Shown here one piece after another: positions 1 through 8,163 of a stretch of 64,000 bases of DNA. Made by a program: the position numbers and the translations under genes. Position 1 is the first letter of the stretch, and every line of letters starts with the position of its first letter. This stretch comes from Idiomarina fontislapidosi (GTDB taxonomy: Bacteria; Pseudomonadota; Gammaproteobacteria; Enterobacterales; Alteromonadaceae): positions 310,001-374,000 of the forward strand of contig NZ_QJST01000001.1 in NCBI RefSeq assembly GCF_003226255.1, read 5' to 3'. The notes under the pieces were generated by a model that saw only the letters and a list, made by a program, of their open reading frames with translations, was not told the DNA's origin and did no database searches.

Positions 1-387
1 GACCAACACGGTGACGAACTCGAGTTGAGTATTGAGCCAGATGATGAAGAAGTTGAGGTCACTTGGCGTGTCACATTACCTAAAATGCGTAGTATCGATG
101 CCGATTTAGGCGTGGGTGAAATGTCAGGTGATGTATATACCACGAATGCAACCTTTGAAGTCGGCGTGGGCGAAATCGACCTTATGTTTCATGGCAGTGA
201 TGTGGATAAAGTCAAAGCCGAGGCAGGAATCGGTGACACCCGTATCCGCGGTTCAGTGCGAGGCGATTCGCACAGCGAGCGTGTATTGATGACTTCCGAG
301 AGCGAGCTTGCAGGTAGCGGCGAGTATCGGGTTAAGGCAGAAGTCGGCGTAGGTGATATTACACTCGACTTTAAAGAACTTAATTAA
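1..387 (+). CDS. DUF4097-like beta-repeat protein, C-terminal part
   Basis: The reading frame is open from the first base of the window, so the gene begins upstream and only about 128 C-terminal residues are visible. They contain recurring strands built on a Gly-Val-Gly-Glu/Asp pattern (LGVGEMSGD, VGVGEIDL, AGIGDTRIRG, VGVGDITLDF), spaced about 25 to 40 residues apart. This regular beta repeat is typical of DUF4097/DUF2154-type putative adhesin domains that fold as a beta-helix or beta-sandwich. No membrane segment is visible in this part. The gene converges on the RcsF-like gene, with about 20 bases between the two stops. Function is unknown; family assignment is from the repeat pattern only. 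Confidence 0.6.
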   Translation, partial: DQHGDELELSIEPDDEEVEVTWRVTLPKMRSIDADLGVGEMSGDVYTTNATFEVGVGEIDLMFHGSDVDKVKAEAGIGDTRIRGSVRGDSHSERVLMTSESELAGSGEYRVKAEVGVGDITLDFKELN

Positions 388-406
388 AGCGATGGGTCAG
401 CAGCGG

Positions 407-790
407 TTACCGTTTAGGTGCCGCTGCCTGACCAAAACAACTGACTGAGGTATAGCAGCGCGAGCTTGCGTCTGTCGGAAGATTAAAGCATTGCAAACCA
501 AAGACATGGGTCGCGCCAAAGCGAGCAGCATCTTCGCGCAGCGCATGCTGAGCGTCGCTTGCAGAAGCCGCAGGTTCCTCAAAACCAAGCTGACAACTGT
601 CACCTGTGACAACACTCAGCAACTTAAACGCCGATGACGAGCTAAACGGCTGTGTCCGTAGCTCAACCTCAGTGGTGGAAACGTCGGTCGTCTCTACTGT
701 GTCACCTGAGCCCATCGGCCATTGAACAGATGAACATCCCATTAATAAAGTGCCGCAGCAGGCTGTGGCTAATAATGTGCGATAGAACAA
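407..790 (-). CDS. rcsF: RcsF-like outer-membrane lipoprotein
   Basis: A 127-residue protein with a lipoprotein signal (lipobox LLMGC, Cys19). The mature part has four cysteines at 66, 101, 112 and 118, in the contexts VTGDSCQ, LQCF, RCYTS and VSCFGQA. Their spacing (35, 11, 6) closely follows E. coli RcsF (35, 9, 6), where they form two crossed disulfides, and the helix with ALREDAARFGAT also matches. RcsF is the envelope-stress sensor that sits in the outer membrane with BamA and signals to the Rcs phosphorelay through IgaA. No rcs or igaA gene is in this window, so the pathway here is unproven. A DsbC gene near 63.1 kb could serve such non-consecutive disulfides. The family call is fairly secure; the role is inferred. 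Confidence 0.75.
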   Translation of the reverse strand: MFYRTLLATACCGTLLMGCSSVQWPMGSGDTVETTDVSTTEVELRTQPFSSSSAFKLLSVVTGDSCQLGFEEPAASASDAQHALREDAARFGATHVFGLQCFNLPTDASSRCYTSVSCFGQAAAPKR

Positions 791-817
791 CGAACGTCTC
801 CTAGTGAATTATTTTTC

Positions 818-1231
818 TTACTTTATCAAAAATTCCTCTAATGAACGACCATTGTCAATGGCGTTTTGTAATGCTTTTGGCATGCGACCTTGGCCTGTCC
901 ATGTTTTAGTGTCGCCATTTTCATCTTTGAATTCGTATTTAGGTGGCTTAGGTGCGCGTTTACGTTTTGGTGAGGCTAACTTATCACCACCAATTTCATC
1001 CTCTAAAATGTCAGAAATATCGATGCCTGCTTCTTGCATGCTACGTTTTAATTCTGCAATTTTTTCACGTTTTTCTTCAAGCGCTTTTTCTTGCTCTAGC
1101 GCTTCTTCTTCACGTTTGCTGATGACATTGTCGAGTTTTGTTTTAATCTCGTGAAGCTCATTCAGATCTAATTCTTTTAAAGCGGCATTTAAACGACGTT
1201 CGTGCGTAATGATATTAATAAATTCACTCAT
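818..1231 (-). CDS. hns: H-NS family nucleoid-associated protein
   Basis: 137 residues, the same length as E. coli H-NS. Residues 1-65 form a helical, highly charged coiled-coil oligomerisation region, followed by a basic linker (about 86-98, KRKRAPKPPK) and a C-terminal DNA-binding domain. This ends in the family motif TWTGQGRMPKAL, with the minor-groove-binding Gln-Gly-Arg at 114-116. H-NS coats AT-rich DNA and silences horizontally acquired genes. The start has a GGAG ribosome site (reverse complement of 1234-1237) 6 bases upstream. The upstream region 1232-1356 is unusually AT-rich, as expected for a gene that represses itself. It is a single-gene unit; whether it is the main H-NS or a StpA-like paralogue cannot be told here. 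Confidence 0.93.
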   Translation of the reverse strand: MSEFINIITHERRLNAALKELDLNELHEIKTKLDNVISKREEEALEQEKALEEKREKIAELKRSMQEAGIDISDILEDEIGGDKLASPKRKRAPKPPKYEFKDENGDTKTWTGQGRMPKALQNAIDNGRSLEEFLIK

Positions 1232-1356
1232 GGGCGTTCTCCAATAATTAATTATTTGCGTTAGCTTTTATAAAATAAATCTCACGCACAATTCTATAAG
1301 TAAAGTCTAAATACGAGATATATTACAATTGGATTATAGGTTTATTTACAAACATC

Positions 1357-1385
1357 AAAAAAGGCGAGCTGAGCTCGCCTTTTTT
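1357..1385 (-). terminator. Rho-independent terminator after the liu/ETF-QO operon
   Basis: A near-perfect palindrome: six A, ggcgagc, loop tga, gctcgcc, six T. Read on the minus strand it begins 9 bases after the ETF-QO stop and ends in a run of six T. It has an equally good U-run on the plus strand, so it is formally bidirectional, but no plus-strand gene lies just upstream. Confidence 0.9.
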
Positions 1386-1394
1386 ACGCATAAT

Positions 1395-3041
1395 TTACAT
1401 ATTGGGGTAGGTTGGTCCGCCGCCCCCTTCTGGTACAACCCAAGTAATATTTTGGCTCGGATCTTTAATGTCACAGGTTTTACAGTGAATACAGTTCTGT
1501 GCATTAATTTTAAATACATCTTTACCATCTTCTTCGACCACTTCGTAGACGCCCGCAGGACAGTAACGCTGCGCAGGTTCCGCATACTCTGGTAAGTTGA
1601 CTGTAAGCGGAATATCGGCATCTTTTAGTTGCAAGTGACAAGGTTGGTCTTCTGCATGGTTAGTATTAGATAAAAACACCGAAGATAACCGATCAAAGGT
1701 GATTTTATTATCGGGTTTTGGATATTCAATCGGTTGATAATTATTCGCTTTTTCGGTGCATTTGTAATCGGGCGTCCACTCTTTAAATTTAAATGGTAAC
1801 TTACCACCAAAATAATTTTGATCGAGTGTGTTATAGGCGCCACCCAAGACGGTACCCAGTTTGTGAACTGCTCCGCCAAAGTTACGAGAGCGATAGAGTT
1901 CATCAAATACCCACGAGTTTTCGAAGGCGACTTTGTATGAATCAAGATCACTGTGCTGCTGACCCTCGGATATCGCCTTAAAAACTGATTCAGCGGCTAA
2001 CATCCCCGATTTCATCGCAGTGTGGTTACCCTTAATTTTTGAAAAATTAAGCGTACCTGCATTGCAACCCAATAAAATGCCACCAGGAAATGTCATTTTA
2101 GGTAGCGAATAGTAACCACCTTTAGCGATGGCACGAGCGCCATATGTGACACGCTTACCATTCTCCAACACCGCCTTTATAGCAGGATGCGTTTTAAAGC
2201 GTTGGAACTCTTGAAATGGGTTTAGGTACGGGTTTTTGTAGTTTAAATCGATAATTAAACCGACATACACCTGACCGTCATCCGCGTGGTATAAATAGCC
2301 ACCACCTGAGCCATTTTCATCAAGCGGCCAGCCCGCGGTATGCACTACTTTGCCAGGTTCATGTTGTTCAGCAGGAACATCCCAGATTTCTTTAAAGCCA
2401 ATGCCATAGTGTTGCGGTGTGGCGTCTTTATCCAACTCAAACTGCTGCATTAATTGCTTACCAAGATGACCTCGGCAACCCTCTGCAAACAGCGTATATT
2501 TGGCGCGCAGCTCCATGCCCGGCATATAACCATCTTTCTCTGAGCCGTCTTTGGCTACGCCCATGTCTCCGGTTATAACACCACCAACACTGCCGTCGTC
2601 ATTTTTAATCAGTTCGCTCGCAGCGAAACCCGGGAAGATCTCGATGCCTAGGCTTTCTGCTTGCTCGGCGAGCCAACGACAGATGTTGCCCATACTGACG
2701 ATATAATTACCTTCATTATGAAAGGTTTTAGGAACCGCAATATGAGGTAATTGACGACTGCTATGTTGGTCTTTAAGTAACAGGATCTCATCTTTAGTGA
2801 CTGCAGTATTTAGCGGCGCGCCTCGCTCTTTCCAGTCAGGAAACAATTCGTTCATTGCACGAGGTTCAAATACCGCACCGGATAAGATGTGAGCGCCAAT
2901 ATCGGCTCCCTTCTCGACAACACAGATCATCAGTTCCTGCTCATTTTCTTGAGCAAGCTGTCCAAGTCGGCATGCAGCTGCTAGTCCCGAGGGACCCGCA
3001 CCTACGATGACGACATCAAAGTCCATACTTTCGCGTTCCAC
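1395..3041 (-). CDS. Electron-transfer flavoprotein:ubiquinone oxidoreductase
   Basis: Membrane-associated FAD and 4Fe-4S enzyme that takes electrons from reduced ETF, the acceptor of acyl-CoA dehydrogenases, and passes them to ubiquinone. The N-terminus has the FAD motif VVIVGAGPSGLAAACRL. The C-terminus carries the iron-sulfur cysteines (YCPAGVYE, CIHCKTCDIKDP) and the family ending WVVPEGGGGP. I place the start at GTG 3041, because GGAGG lies 5 bases upstream and the resulting N-terminus (MERESMDFDVVIVGAG) is that of the family; it gives 548 residues. ATGs at 3059 and 3053 precede this ribosome site. Last gene of the liu operon, where it serves isovaleryl-CoA dehydrogenase; the ETF subunit genes are not in the window. 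Confidence 0.95.
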   Translation of the reverse strand: MERESMDFDVVIVGAGPSGLAAACRLGQLAQENEQELMICVVEKGADIGAHILSGAVFEPRAMNELFPDWKERGAPLNTAVTKDEILLLKDQHSSRQLPHIAVPKTFHNEGNYIVSMGNICRWLAEQAESLGIEIFPGFAASELIKNDDGSVGGVITGDMGVAKDGSEKDGYMPGMELRAKYTLFAEGCRGHLGKQLMQQFELDKDATPQHYGIGFKEIWDVPAEQHEPGKVVHTAGWPLDENGSGGGYLYHADDGQVYVGLIIDLNYKNPYLNPFQEFQRFKTHPAIKAVLENGKRVTYGARAIAKGGYYSLPKMTFPGGILLGCNAGTLNFSKIKGNHTAMKSGMLAAESVFKAISEGQQHSDLDSYKVAFENSWVFDELYRSRNFGGAVHKLGTVLGGAYNTLDQNYFGGKLPFKFKEWTPDYKCTEKANNYQPIEYPKPDNKITFDRLSSVFLSNTNHAEDQPCHLQLKDADIPLTVNLPEYAEPAQRYCPAGVYEVVEEDGKDVFKINAQNCIHCKTCDIKDPSQNITWVVPEGGGGPTYPNM

Positions 3042-3055
3042 GTTAACCTCCATAA

Positions 3056-5281
3056 TCAAGAGCCGATATCAATTGGCATCAACCCTTGATAGTTTTGCAA
3101 TAGCTGTGTGATTTCTTCCGCCGGTACTGGGCGACTAAATAGATAACCTTGACCTATGCCGCAGTCACGACTTAATAAAAACTCGACCTGTTCACTGGTC
3201 TCAATCCCTTCAGCGACCAGCTGGATATTTAGGTTTTTGGCTAAGTTAATAATCGTTTGTACGATGACCGCATCATCTTCATTATCAGGCAGATCCTTAA
3301 CGAATGAACGGTCAATTTTTAATGACGTTACTGGAAAGTTCTTAAGATATGACAGCGACGAGTAACCGACCCCAAAGTCGTCGATAGCGAGCGACATACC
3401 GTGCTCACGTACCGAGTGCATAAAGTTGGTGTGCGATTGGATATTCTCAATAAAGACTTGTTCTGTCAGTTCCAGTTCAATAAAACGCGGTGATAAGCGC
3501 GCTTCATTGACGTTATCTACGATAGTTTCGACTAAATCGGGTAGGTGTAGCTGCTTACCCGAGATATTAATTGCCATGGTCAGTTCACTAAAGCCCATCT
3601 CATGCCATCTTTTAAGCTGATGGCAGGCGGTGCGCATGACGTATTCTGATAGCGGAATGATCAAACCGGTATCTTCAGCAACCGGGATAAATTGATCGGG
3701 ACCAATCACTGTGCCGTCTTCTTTTACCCAGCGTACAAGGGCTTCTAAGCCAATAATTCGGTGACCAAGAAGCTCAACTTTAGGTTGGTAATACACTTCG
3801 AGCGATTCTTGCTCTACAGCATGGCGCAGCTGCTTGACCATTTCGAGTTTTTTGGCTAAATCGCGATGCACCGCTTGGCTATAAATATGATAAGTGTTAC
3901 GACCCTTGTCCTTCGCTTGATAGAGCGCTGTATCAGCATTTCGAATTAAATATTCAGGATTGTTGTCAGCATCTTCGGCAAAGGCGATACCGATTGAGGC
4001 ACTGATGAATAATTCATATTCATCAACGTAAAAATGCGCATCCAATGCTTGTAGCATTTGTTCCGTTAGCGTAAGTACCTGCTTGCGTGAAGGCGATCGA
4101 GGTAGTGCTAACAAAAATTCATCGCCACCTGAGCGCGCGAGCACTGAATCTTTAGGTGCAAGCTTTTTGATCCGACGGGCAACGCGTTTAATCAGCTCAT
4201 CCCCGACAGTATGGCCTAGCGCATCGTTGACTTCTTTAAAGCGATCTAAATCGATAAATAAAATCGTTGTTAAGCCGTTTTCTGCCTCATCGTTAAGCCA
4301 CTCCGAGAGGATCCGCATGAGTGCGTTACGATTGATCAGACGTGTCAATGAATCATGCTCAGCCAAGTATGCGATTTCTTTCTCGACCCTCTCTCGCTCG
4401 TCTATCTCCGAATAAAGTTCAATATTGGCGTCGGCTAATTGCTGCGCTTTATATCGGCTCTGTGCCAAGATATAAAACACCAATGTGAGCATCGCGGTAA
4501 TAAATAACCCTGTAAACAACAAGGTCAGGGCAAGTCCATCACGTTCGTCGGCCAAACGCTTCGGCGTCATCCAGACATGCAGTTGCCATTTTGACCCCAA
4601 CAATTGCAATGTTCGATTCACTGACCATGGCTCGCGTAGCGAAACATCGCCTGCGAATTGATACAAAGTCTGAGCATCACGACTGATGGCGACTTGATAT
4701 CCTTCACTAATATTTTGACGAATAATATCATTGAGCAAGTCTTGTAAGCTAATTACAAGACCCAGAAAACCCTGTCGCTCATATCCCTCTATGCGAGAAA
4801 ACATTACGATGTCGCTACCGATGCGTCCCAAATTACCGGCGCTACCAATCATCGCGTGTTGATTACCTTGCGACTGTGGGAGCACCTTGATGAGTTCGGA
4901 ATTTTTAAAGGGGGTGCCGAGTAGCTGCGCTTGGCGGCTAGGGGGGTAATACTTTTCAATGATTAGGTCGGGAGACAGCCACACCATTGATGTAATGCTT
5001 TGATAATAAAGTGAGATAATACTAGCGTCATCGATCCAGCGTTGATCAAGACTTTGTTGACTTTGCTTCAACTCGCGCGCAAATAGTTCGGTGGCGAATA
5101 AATGCGCCACCAAACTCTGTCTAATTTCGCGTTGTATGTTATACGCTTCATTTTCAAGCGCTTCTTGGGCTTCCTGATTCTCGAGATAGCGCACGTAAGA
5201 GAACGCGATGAGCGAGATCAGTATACCTGTCAGCACTGTGACAAGGGCTTGCTTGGCACCCGCAATAAGCTTTAAACGCAT
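3056..5281 (-). CDS. Membrane-bound GGDEF-EAL c-di-GMP protein
   Basis: 741 residues. One membrane segment at about 10-30, a periplasmic region at about 31-245 that could bind a ligand (not recognised, perhaps CHASE-like), and a second membrane segment at about 249-273. Then come a GGDEF domain (about 305-465) and an EAL domain (about 480-735). The cyclase signature SGGDEF (384-389) is intact, but the RxxD inhibitory site normally five residues before it is absent. The phosphodiesterase motifs look complete: EALVRW (513-518), AINISGKQ, ELELTE, DDFGVGYSSLSYL, LKIDRSFV and VAEGIET. It is therefore probably an active c-di-GMP phosphodiesterase and possibly a cyclase. It starts 13 bases after the acetoacetyl-CoA synthetase stop and ends just before the ETF-QO start, so it is part of the leucine operon. 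Confidence 0.93.
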   Translation of the reverse strand: MRLKLIAGAKQALVTVLTGILISLIAFSYVRYLENQEAQEALENEAYNIQREIRQSLVAHLFATELFARELKQSQQSLDQRWIDDASIISLYYQSITSMVWLSPDLIIEKYYPPSRQAQLLGTPFKNSELIKVLPQSQGNQHAMIGSAGNLGRIGSDIVMFSRIEGYERQGFLGLVISLQDLLNDIIRQNISEGYQVAISRDAQTLYQFAGDVSLREPWSVNRTLQLLGSKWQLHVWMTPKRLADERDGLALTLLFTGLFITAMLTLVFYILAQSRYKAQQLADANIELYSEIDERERVEKEIAYLAEHDSLTRLINRNALMRILSEWLNDEAENGLTTILFIDLDRFKEVNDALGHTVGDELIKRVARRIKKLAPKDSVLARSGGDEFLLALPRSPSRKQVLTLTEQMLQALDAHFYVDEYELFISASIGIAFAEDADNNPEYLIRNADTALYQAKDKGRNTYHIYSQAVHRDLAKKLEMVKQLRHAVEQESLEVYYQPKVELLGHRIIGLEALVRWVKEDGTVIGPDQFIPVAEDTGLIIPLSEYVMRTACHQLKRWHEMGFSELTMAINISGKQLHLPDLVETIVDNVNEARLSPRFIELELTEQVFIENIQSHTNFMHSVREHGMSLAIDDFGVGYSSLSYLKNFPVTSLKIDRSFVKDLPDNEDDAVIVQTIINLAKNLNIQLVAEGIETSEQVEFLLSRDCGIGQGYLFSRPVPAEEITQLLQNYQGLMPIDIGS

Positions 5282-5294
5282 GAATTAGACTCTC

Positions 5295-7241
5295 TTAACG
5301 ACTGAGTTCTGGACGATCCTTAAACTCGTTGAGCGCATCTGGGTTGGCCAATGCATCAGTATTTTTTACTGGCTGCCCATGAACCACATTGCGCACTGCT
5401 AGTTCAACAATCTTACCACTGATGGTTCTTGGAATATCGTTCACTTGTAATATAACCGCAGGCACGTGTCTAGGGGTAGCATTTGCACGAATCGTTTGTT
5501 TAATGGTTTTCACCAGCGCTTCATCGAGTTCAACACCGTCACGTAGACGAACAAAAAGTACAACACGTTCGTCATCATCCCACTGTTGACCAATCGCAAT
5601 ACTTTCGAGTACCGCATCGACTTTTTCGACTTGACGATATATTTCCGCAGTACCAATACGTACACCGCCTGGGTTTAATACCGCATCTGAGCGTCCATAG
5701 ATAATGACGCCATCGTGTGTGGTTAACTCAGCAAAATCGCCATGTGCCCAAATATTGTCGAAGCGGGCGAAATATGCATTAAAATAGCGCTGTCCATCGT
5801 CGTCGCCCCAAAAGCCAACCGGCATATTCGGGAACGAGTTTTCGCACACGAGCTCACCTTTTTGTGCTTTGACGGGTTCGCCCTGATCGTTATATACGTT
5901 AACGGCTAAGCCTAAGCCGCGGCATTGCAGCTCACCACGATATACCGGCAAGATAGGGCAGCCTAAAGCAAAGCATGAGACGATATCGGTGCCACCCGAA
6001 ATCGATGATAAGCAAAGATCGGTCTTAATATCACGGTAGACGTAGTCAAAACTCTCAGGCGGTAACACCGAACCTGTGGTCAGGATGCTGCGCAGTGCCT
6101 TTAGGTCGTGTGACTCACGTGGTTTAACATCGGCTTTCTCGAGTGCGGATAAATACTTGGCACTGGTACCAAAGACACTGATATGTTCTTCGTCAGCAAT
6201 ATCCCAGAGAACTTCGGGTTTGGGCGCAAAAGGCGAACCGTCGAACAGCACCAATTTAGCACCGAGGGCTAAACCGCTGACTAACCAGTTCCACATCATC
6301 CAACCGCAGGTTGTGAAATAGAACAAGGTGTCTTCACGGTCTAAGTCGGTGTGTAAACCATGCTCTTTGTAATGCTGCAACAAGGTACCGCCTGCGCCGT
6401 GGACGATACATTTAGGTACCCCTGTGGTACCTGAAGAGAACATGATGTAAACAGGGTGGTTAAATGGCTTCCGGACAAAATCGATGGTGCTAGCATCATT
6501 ATCGAGAAAGGCTTCGTAGCGGACTAAGCGCGCGTCATCGATCACCTCTGTTTGACCGCTAAAGTTCACCAGTACTAACGTCTCGACGGTATCTAGCTGT
6601 GCGGCGATGTCAGACACTTTATCTTTAATATTGAGATTCTTTTGGTTGTAATAGTAGCCGTCCACTGTGATCAGTACTTTGGGTTCGATTTGACCAAAGC
6701 GGTCCAATACGCCCTGTACCCCAAAGTCGGGTGAGCACGATGACCAGATAGCGCCTAAGCTGGTGGTCGCTAGCATCATGACGATCGTCTCAATACAGTT
6801 GGGCATCATTCCCGCGACGCGGTCACCACTGACCACACCGTGCGTTTTTAACGCCTGTGCAGCGCGTGCGACCTGTTGATAGAGCGCTTCATAGCTGAGC
6901 TCCTGTCGCGCACCGTTTTCTCCGCGAAATACCAGCGCACTGTGAGTGTCATTATGACGCAGCAGGTTTTCGGCAAAGTTTAATTTGGCATCAGGGAACC
7001 ATTGGGCGCCGGGGAGCTTATTTTTATCACGGACAATCACATCGCCCTTGTCACCAATGACATCAAAATAGTCCCAAATTAACGACCAAAATGTTTCGTC
7101 GTTATCAATCGACCACTGGTATAGGTCATGGTAATTCGCTAGACCTGCATTATGATGAACATTGATTTGTTGTAGGAAATCGCTCATACGTGCTTCAGCG
7201 ATTTGCTCCGCATTCGGTTGCCAAAGTCGTTCTGCTGCCAT
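5295..7241 (-). CDS. Acetoacetyl-CoA synthetase
   Basis: AMP-forming acyl-CoA synthetase of 648 residues that activates acetoacetate with ATP and CoA. The core motif MFSSGTTGVPKCIVHG (adenylate-binding loop) and the C-terminal PRTISGKIVE with the catalytic lysine are present, and the N-terminus (WSLIWDYFDVIGDKG) is of the acetoacetyl-CoA synthetase type rather than acetyl-CoA synthetase. I use ATG 7241 with AGAAGG about 9 bases upstream. A 24-residue upstream extension is open, but it would overlap liuE and is basic and unlike the family. In the operon the enzyme recovers the acetoacetate released by HMG-CoA lyase. The next step, thiolysis, is encoded at 14231-15415. Gene name acsA or aacS is used in other species. 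Confidence 0.93.
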   Translation of the reverse strand: MAAERLWQPNAEQIAEARMSDFLQQINVHHNAGLANYHDLYQWSIDNDETFWSLIWDYFDVIGDKGDVIVRDKNKLPGAQWFPDAKLNFAENLLRHNDTHSALVFRGENGARQELSYEALYQQVARAAQALKTHGVVSGDRVAGMMPNCIETIVMMLATTSLGAIWSSCSPDFGVQGVLDRFGQIEPKVLITVDGYYYNQKNLNIKDKVSDIAAQLDTVETLVLVNFSGQTEVIDDARLVRYEAFLDNDASTIDFVRKPFNHPVYIMFSSGTTGVPKCIVHGAGGTLLQHYKEHGLHTDLDREDTLFYFTTCGWMMWNWLVSGLALGAKLVLFDGSPFAPKPEVLWDIADEEHISVFGTSAKYLSALEKADVKPRESHDLKALRSILTTGSVLPPESFDYVYRDIKTDLCLSSISGGTDIVSCFALGCPILPVYRGELQCRGLGLAVNVYNDQGEPVKAQKGELVCENSFPNMPVGFWGDDDGQRYFNAYFARFDNIWAHGDFAELTTHDGVIIYGRSDAVLNPGGVRIGTAEIYRQVEKVDAVLESIAIGQQWDDDERVVLFVRLRDGVELDEALVKTIKQTIRANATPRHVPAVILQVNDIPRTISGKIVELAVRNVVHGQPVKNTDALANPDALNEFKDRPELSR

Positions 7242-7246
7242 AGTTA

Positions 7247-8161
7247 TTATCCTTCTTTTGCCAGTTCTGCGAGTGCCACCTGTGAGCGAGGACCATGCCC
7301 CAGGTGATGACATATGTCTGCGCCCGCACGGATGAGTGCATCCAGATCAACGCCGGTATCAATGCCCATGCCGTTTAGCATGTATACCACATCTTCTGTG
7401 GCGACATTACCGCTTGCGCCCTTGGCATAAGGGCACCCACCTAAACCGGCAACGGCACTGTCAATGGTATTAACGCCTAATTCCAAACAAGCTAAGATAT
7501 TAGCCAGCGCTTGTCCGTAGGTATTGTGAAAATGCAGGGCAAGTTGATGAGCGGGGACAACCTCAAGCACTGCTTTGACCATCCGCGCCGCTTGAAGCGG
7601 AGTGCCAACACCAATGGTGTCGCCGAGCGATACTTCATAACAGCCCATTTCGATGAGCTGGCGCGCCACGCGAGTCACATCTTCAAGTGGCACTTCGCCC
7701 TGGTATGGACAGCCCAGCACGCATGAAACATAGCCTCGCACGCGTATGTTCGCCGCGCGTGCCTGCTCGATAACCGGGCGAAAACGTTCGAGCGATTCGT
7801 CGATAGAACAGTTGATATTGCGTTGGCTGAACTGTTCTGAGGCAGCACCAAAAACAGCAACCTCGTCTGTGTTAACCGCTAAGGCATTTTCGAGCCCTTT
7901 CAAGTTGGGCGTCAGAGCCGAATAAGTAATACCGTTTTGGCGATCAATTTGCTGCATGATCTCGCTACTATCGGCCATTTGAGGCACCCACTTGGGGCTA
8001 ACAAAGCTAGCACTCTCAATGTAGCGAAGGCCGGTTTTTGATAACGCGTTAATCAGCTCAACTTTGGCAGCGGTCGGAACCGCTACCTCGTTTTGTAAGC
8101 CATCGCGTGGGCCGACTTCAACGATATTTACCTGCCTAGGCATCGCCTCACGATCAAACAT
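7247..8161 (-). CDS. liuE: Hydroxymethylglutaryl-CoA lyase
   Basis: 304 residues, a TIM-barrel lyase of the DRE-TIM family that splits HMG-CoA into acetoacetate and acetyl-CoA, the last step of leucine breakdown. Visible family motifs are EVGPRDGLQNE near the N-terminus, HFHNTYGQA with metal-binding histidines, and SAVAGLGGCPYAKGASGN with the catalytic cysteine loop. ATG 8161 has AAAGGAG 5 bases upstream, lying within the end of liuD, whose stop is 2 bases before this start. The next gene begins 5 bases after the stop, so translation is probably coupled along the operon. Confidence 0.95.
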   Translation of the reverse strand: MFDREAMPRQVNIVEVGPRDGLQNEVAVPTAAKVELINALSKTGLRYIESASFVSPKWVPQMADSSEIMQQIDRQNGITYSALTPNLKGLENALAVNTDEVAVFGAASEQFSQRNINCSIDESLERFRPVIEQARAANIRVRGYVSCVLGCPYQGEVPLEDVTRVARQLIEMGCYEVSLGDTIGVGTPLQAARMVKAVLEVVPAHQLALHFHNTYGQALANILACLELGVNTIDSAVAGLGGCPYAKGASGNVATEDVVYMLNGMGIDTGVDLDALIRAGADICHHLGHGPRSQVALAELAKEG

Positions 8162-8163
8162 AA

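Noticed and set aside
1-387. Tandem DNA repeat behind the GVGE pattern
   Set aside because: The similarity is at protein level; the nucleotide copies differ, so it is not a recent repeat.
7242-7313. 24-residue N-terminal extension of acetoacetyl-CoA synthetase
   Set aside because: It overlaps liuE, is unlike family N-termini, and the ATG at 7241 has a good ribosome site.
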